Assembly: GCA_003644295.1 (NCBI GenBank)
Contig: QNBZ01000120.1
Span: 1-5,181 of the forward strand
Direction: 5' to 3'
From: Planctomycetota bacterium
Lineage (GTDB): Bacteria > Planctomycetota > Phycisphaerae > Sedimentisphaerales > Anaerobacaceae
Length of the DNA: 5,181 nucleotides
The notes under the pieces were generated by a model. That model did not search any database, had not been told where the DNA came from, and was given only the letters and a program-made list of their open reading frames with translations. Shown piece after piece: positions 4,359 through 5,181 of the stretch (positions within the stretch are counted from its first letter, which is position 1; every line of letters begins with the position of its first letter). The position numbers and the translations under genes are program-made.

Positions 4359-4787
4359 TTATTTCTCTATATTATCGATTCTGTGCTGGTGTCTGCCGCC
4401 GGCGAACGGAGTATTCAGCCAGAGTTCGACAATCTCCAGCGCTTCGTGTATTGAGAGCATCCGCTCGCCGAGCGAGAGCATATTTGCGTCGTTGTGTTCT
4501 CTGGACAATCTCGCCGAGCGCAAATCCCAGCACAGCGCACACCGGATTCCTTTCACTTTGTTAGCGACCATTGCTTCGCCGTTTCCGCTGCCGCCGAGCA
4601 CTATGCCGCGCTCGAACTTGCCGGCTGCCACGGCCTCAGCTGCCGGACGAATGAAATCCGGATAATCACAGGACTCGTCCGAGTTTGTGCCGAAGTCTTC
4701 AACTTCATAGCCCTGTTCTATGAGGTTTGTTTTAATGATTTCTTTGTACTTAAAGCCGGCGTGGTCTGAAGCGATTGCGATTTTCAT
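4359..4787 (-). CDS. rpiB: Ribose-5-phosphate isomerase B (RpiB/LacAB family)
   Basis: A complete 142-residue cytosolic enzyme interconverting ribulose 5-phosphate and ribose 5-phosphate in the pentose phosphate pathway; some family members also act on allose 6-phosphate. Motifs: MKIAIASDHAGF at 1-12 (D8, H9), DYPDF at 41-45 (Y42), GGSGNGE at 65-71, REHND at 96-100 (H98), LGERM at 106-110 and GGRHQHRIDNI at 130-140. In place of the catalytic cysteine of the E. coli-type 'CGTGIG' loop, it has the 'GSGNGE' form known from Mycobacterium tuberculosis RpiB, where the glutamate (here E71) is the catalytic base. The ATG at 4787 is chosen because AGGAG lies 5 bases upstream and family homology starts there; the upstream in-frame ATG at 4844 would add 19 residues encoded by A/T-rich filler. 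It lies between an unrecognised gene and the orphan terminase. Confidence 0.95.
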   Translation of the reverse strand: MKIAIASDHAGFKYKEIIKTNLIEQGYEVEDFGTNSDESCDYPDFIRPAAEAVAAGKFERGIVLGGSGNGEAMVANKVKGIRCALCWDLRSARLSREHNDANMLSLGERMLSIHEALEIVELWLNTPFAGGRHQHRIDNIEK

Positions 4788-4923
4788 AACTGCTCCTGTA
4801 AAAAATTCAAAAATCAAAATGTAAAAATCGAAACTACAGTGCAAAAATCATATATCAAAAAAGGAAAAAAGGAAAAGGGAAAATTTTTTACTTTTGCCTT
4901 TTAACCTTTTACTTTCTTAAACC
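4788..4923. other. A/T-rich low-complexity spacer upstream of rpiB
   Basis: This 136-base gap has no gene. On the plus strand the heptamer AAAAATC occurs three times (4809-4815, 4823-4829, 4843-4849). A pure purine run of 27 bases (4857-4883) of A-tracts broken by G pairs follows, then a T-rich stretch with repeated CTTTT units (4884-4917). The purine and pyrimidine halves are roughly complementary and could fold into a long weak hairpin just after the stop codon of the upstream gene, possibly acting as its terminator. No clear promoter for rpiB can be picked from the T-rich sequence. Confidence 0.5.
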
Positions 4924-5181
4924 CTATTCCATATCATTTTTCTCTATTTCCGCTAACGCTGCTAACAGTCTGCTGGCGGTCTGCTCTGGCATCTGTTCTC
5001 GATGCTTCCCGATTTTATCGGGATTCGATTGGCTTGTTTTTTTAGCGGCCAGCGTCGGCAGTGAGATAATGTCTAAACAGGCCTTGCGGGCGGTTTCCTC
5101 CTTCTCCGAGCCGGTAAGCTGTACTAATTTGGCGGCGGCCAGCGGCGCATAGCGGGCAATCAGAGCTGCGCTTTGACGATG
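4924..5181 (-). CDS. C-terminal end of an unrecognised helical protein (possibly small-terminase-like)
   Basis: The minus-strand frame is open from the window edge to TAG at 4924-4926, giving 85 residues of C-terminus; the start lies outside. The first part (ALIARYAPLAAAKLVQLTGS, then EKEETARKACLDIISLP) reads as two amphipathic helices. A polar linker with K, S and N follows (about 46-62), then a last helix TASRLLAALAEIEKNDME. Short helical pairs of the form 'A...L..L..s...ETARKACLDI' occur near the C-termini of helix-turn-helix phage proteins, including small terminase subunits, and the presence of a large terminase gene two genes downstream makes that attractive, but no DNA-binding domain is visible here. 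The linker is partly encoded by a short palindromic repeat. The product is best treated as unknown. Confidence 0.65.
   Translation of the reverse strand, partial: HRQSAALIARYAPLAAAKLVQLTGSEKEETARKACLDIISLPTLAAKKTSQSNPDKIGKHREQMPEQTASRLLAALAEIEKNDME
5007..5023. repeat. Short perfect hairpin inside the partial gene
   Basis: TCCCGAT-TTT-ATCGGGA is a 7-bp perfect stem with a 3-base loop. It is translated as N-P-D-K-I-G in the polar linker of the gene at 4924-5181. It resembles a dispersed hairpin repeat tolerated within a non-structured protein region, but only one copy is present in this window. Confidence 0.5.

Noticed and set aside
4788..4844. N-terminal extension of RpiB from the ATG at 4844
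   Set aside because: The 19 extra residues come from A/T-rich filler, family homology starts at the ATG at 4787, and AGGAG lies just before that start.

Overview
The window reads as bacterial chromosome of moderate GC with all convincing protein genes on the minus strand. I did not identify the host. The A/T-rich filler between genes, the short palindromic repeats that run into reading frames, the Glu-type RpiB and the orphan terminase would fit a Planctomycetes (Phycisphaerae-like) genome, but this is a weak inference. In transcription order (right to left) the genes are: the C-terminal end of an unrecognised helical protein (4924-5181), rpiB (4359-4787), a phage-type terminase large subunit (2768-4294), an XRE-family regulator (2239-2640), an ImmA/IrrE-type metallopeptidase (1580-2227), a cysteine synthase (262-1149) and the N-terminal part of a DUF2007-type small protein (1-195).

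Housekeeping part: rpiB supplies ribose/allose 5-phosphate isomerase for the pentose phosphate pathway. The cysK-like gene makes cysteine from O-acetylserine and sulfide, and is followed 66 bases later by the DUF2007-type gene, probably in one transcript.

Accessory part: the terminase has ATPase and nuclease motifs, but no portal, capsid or integrase gene lies in the window. Directly downstream is a compact two-gene XRE-ImmA cassette with its own perfect consensus sigma-70 promoter (TTGACA, 17-base spacer, TATAAT) and a palindrome over the -10 box. This pairing is known in mobile elements, where the peptidase relieves repression by the XRE protein.

The most striking observation is that the cassette is bracketed by an 84-base perfect direct repeat (1474-1557 and 2777-2860) that encodes the last 30 or so codons of the terminase, including its final catalytic Asp motif. 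The outer copy is an orphan 3' end sitting between the peptidase gene and the cysK upstream region. Both copies finish with the same peptide ending (Arg-Arg-Tyr-stop), but with different Arg and stop codons. This is the footprint expected if the cassette entered at the 3' end of the terminase gene and regenerated that end, or if a second terminase was deleted down to its tail.

The cysK upstream region (1150-1464) holds a likely cysK promoter and, on the plus strand, an overlapping promoter-like pair followed by two terminator-like hairpins, so it may also encode a small RNA. The 136 bases upstream of rpiB are A/T-rich low-complexity sequence with a 27-base homopurine run.
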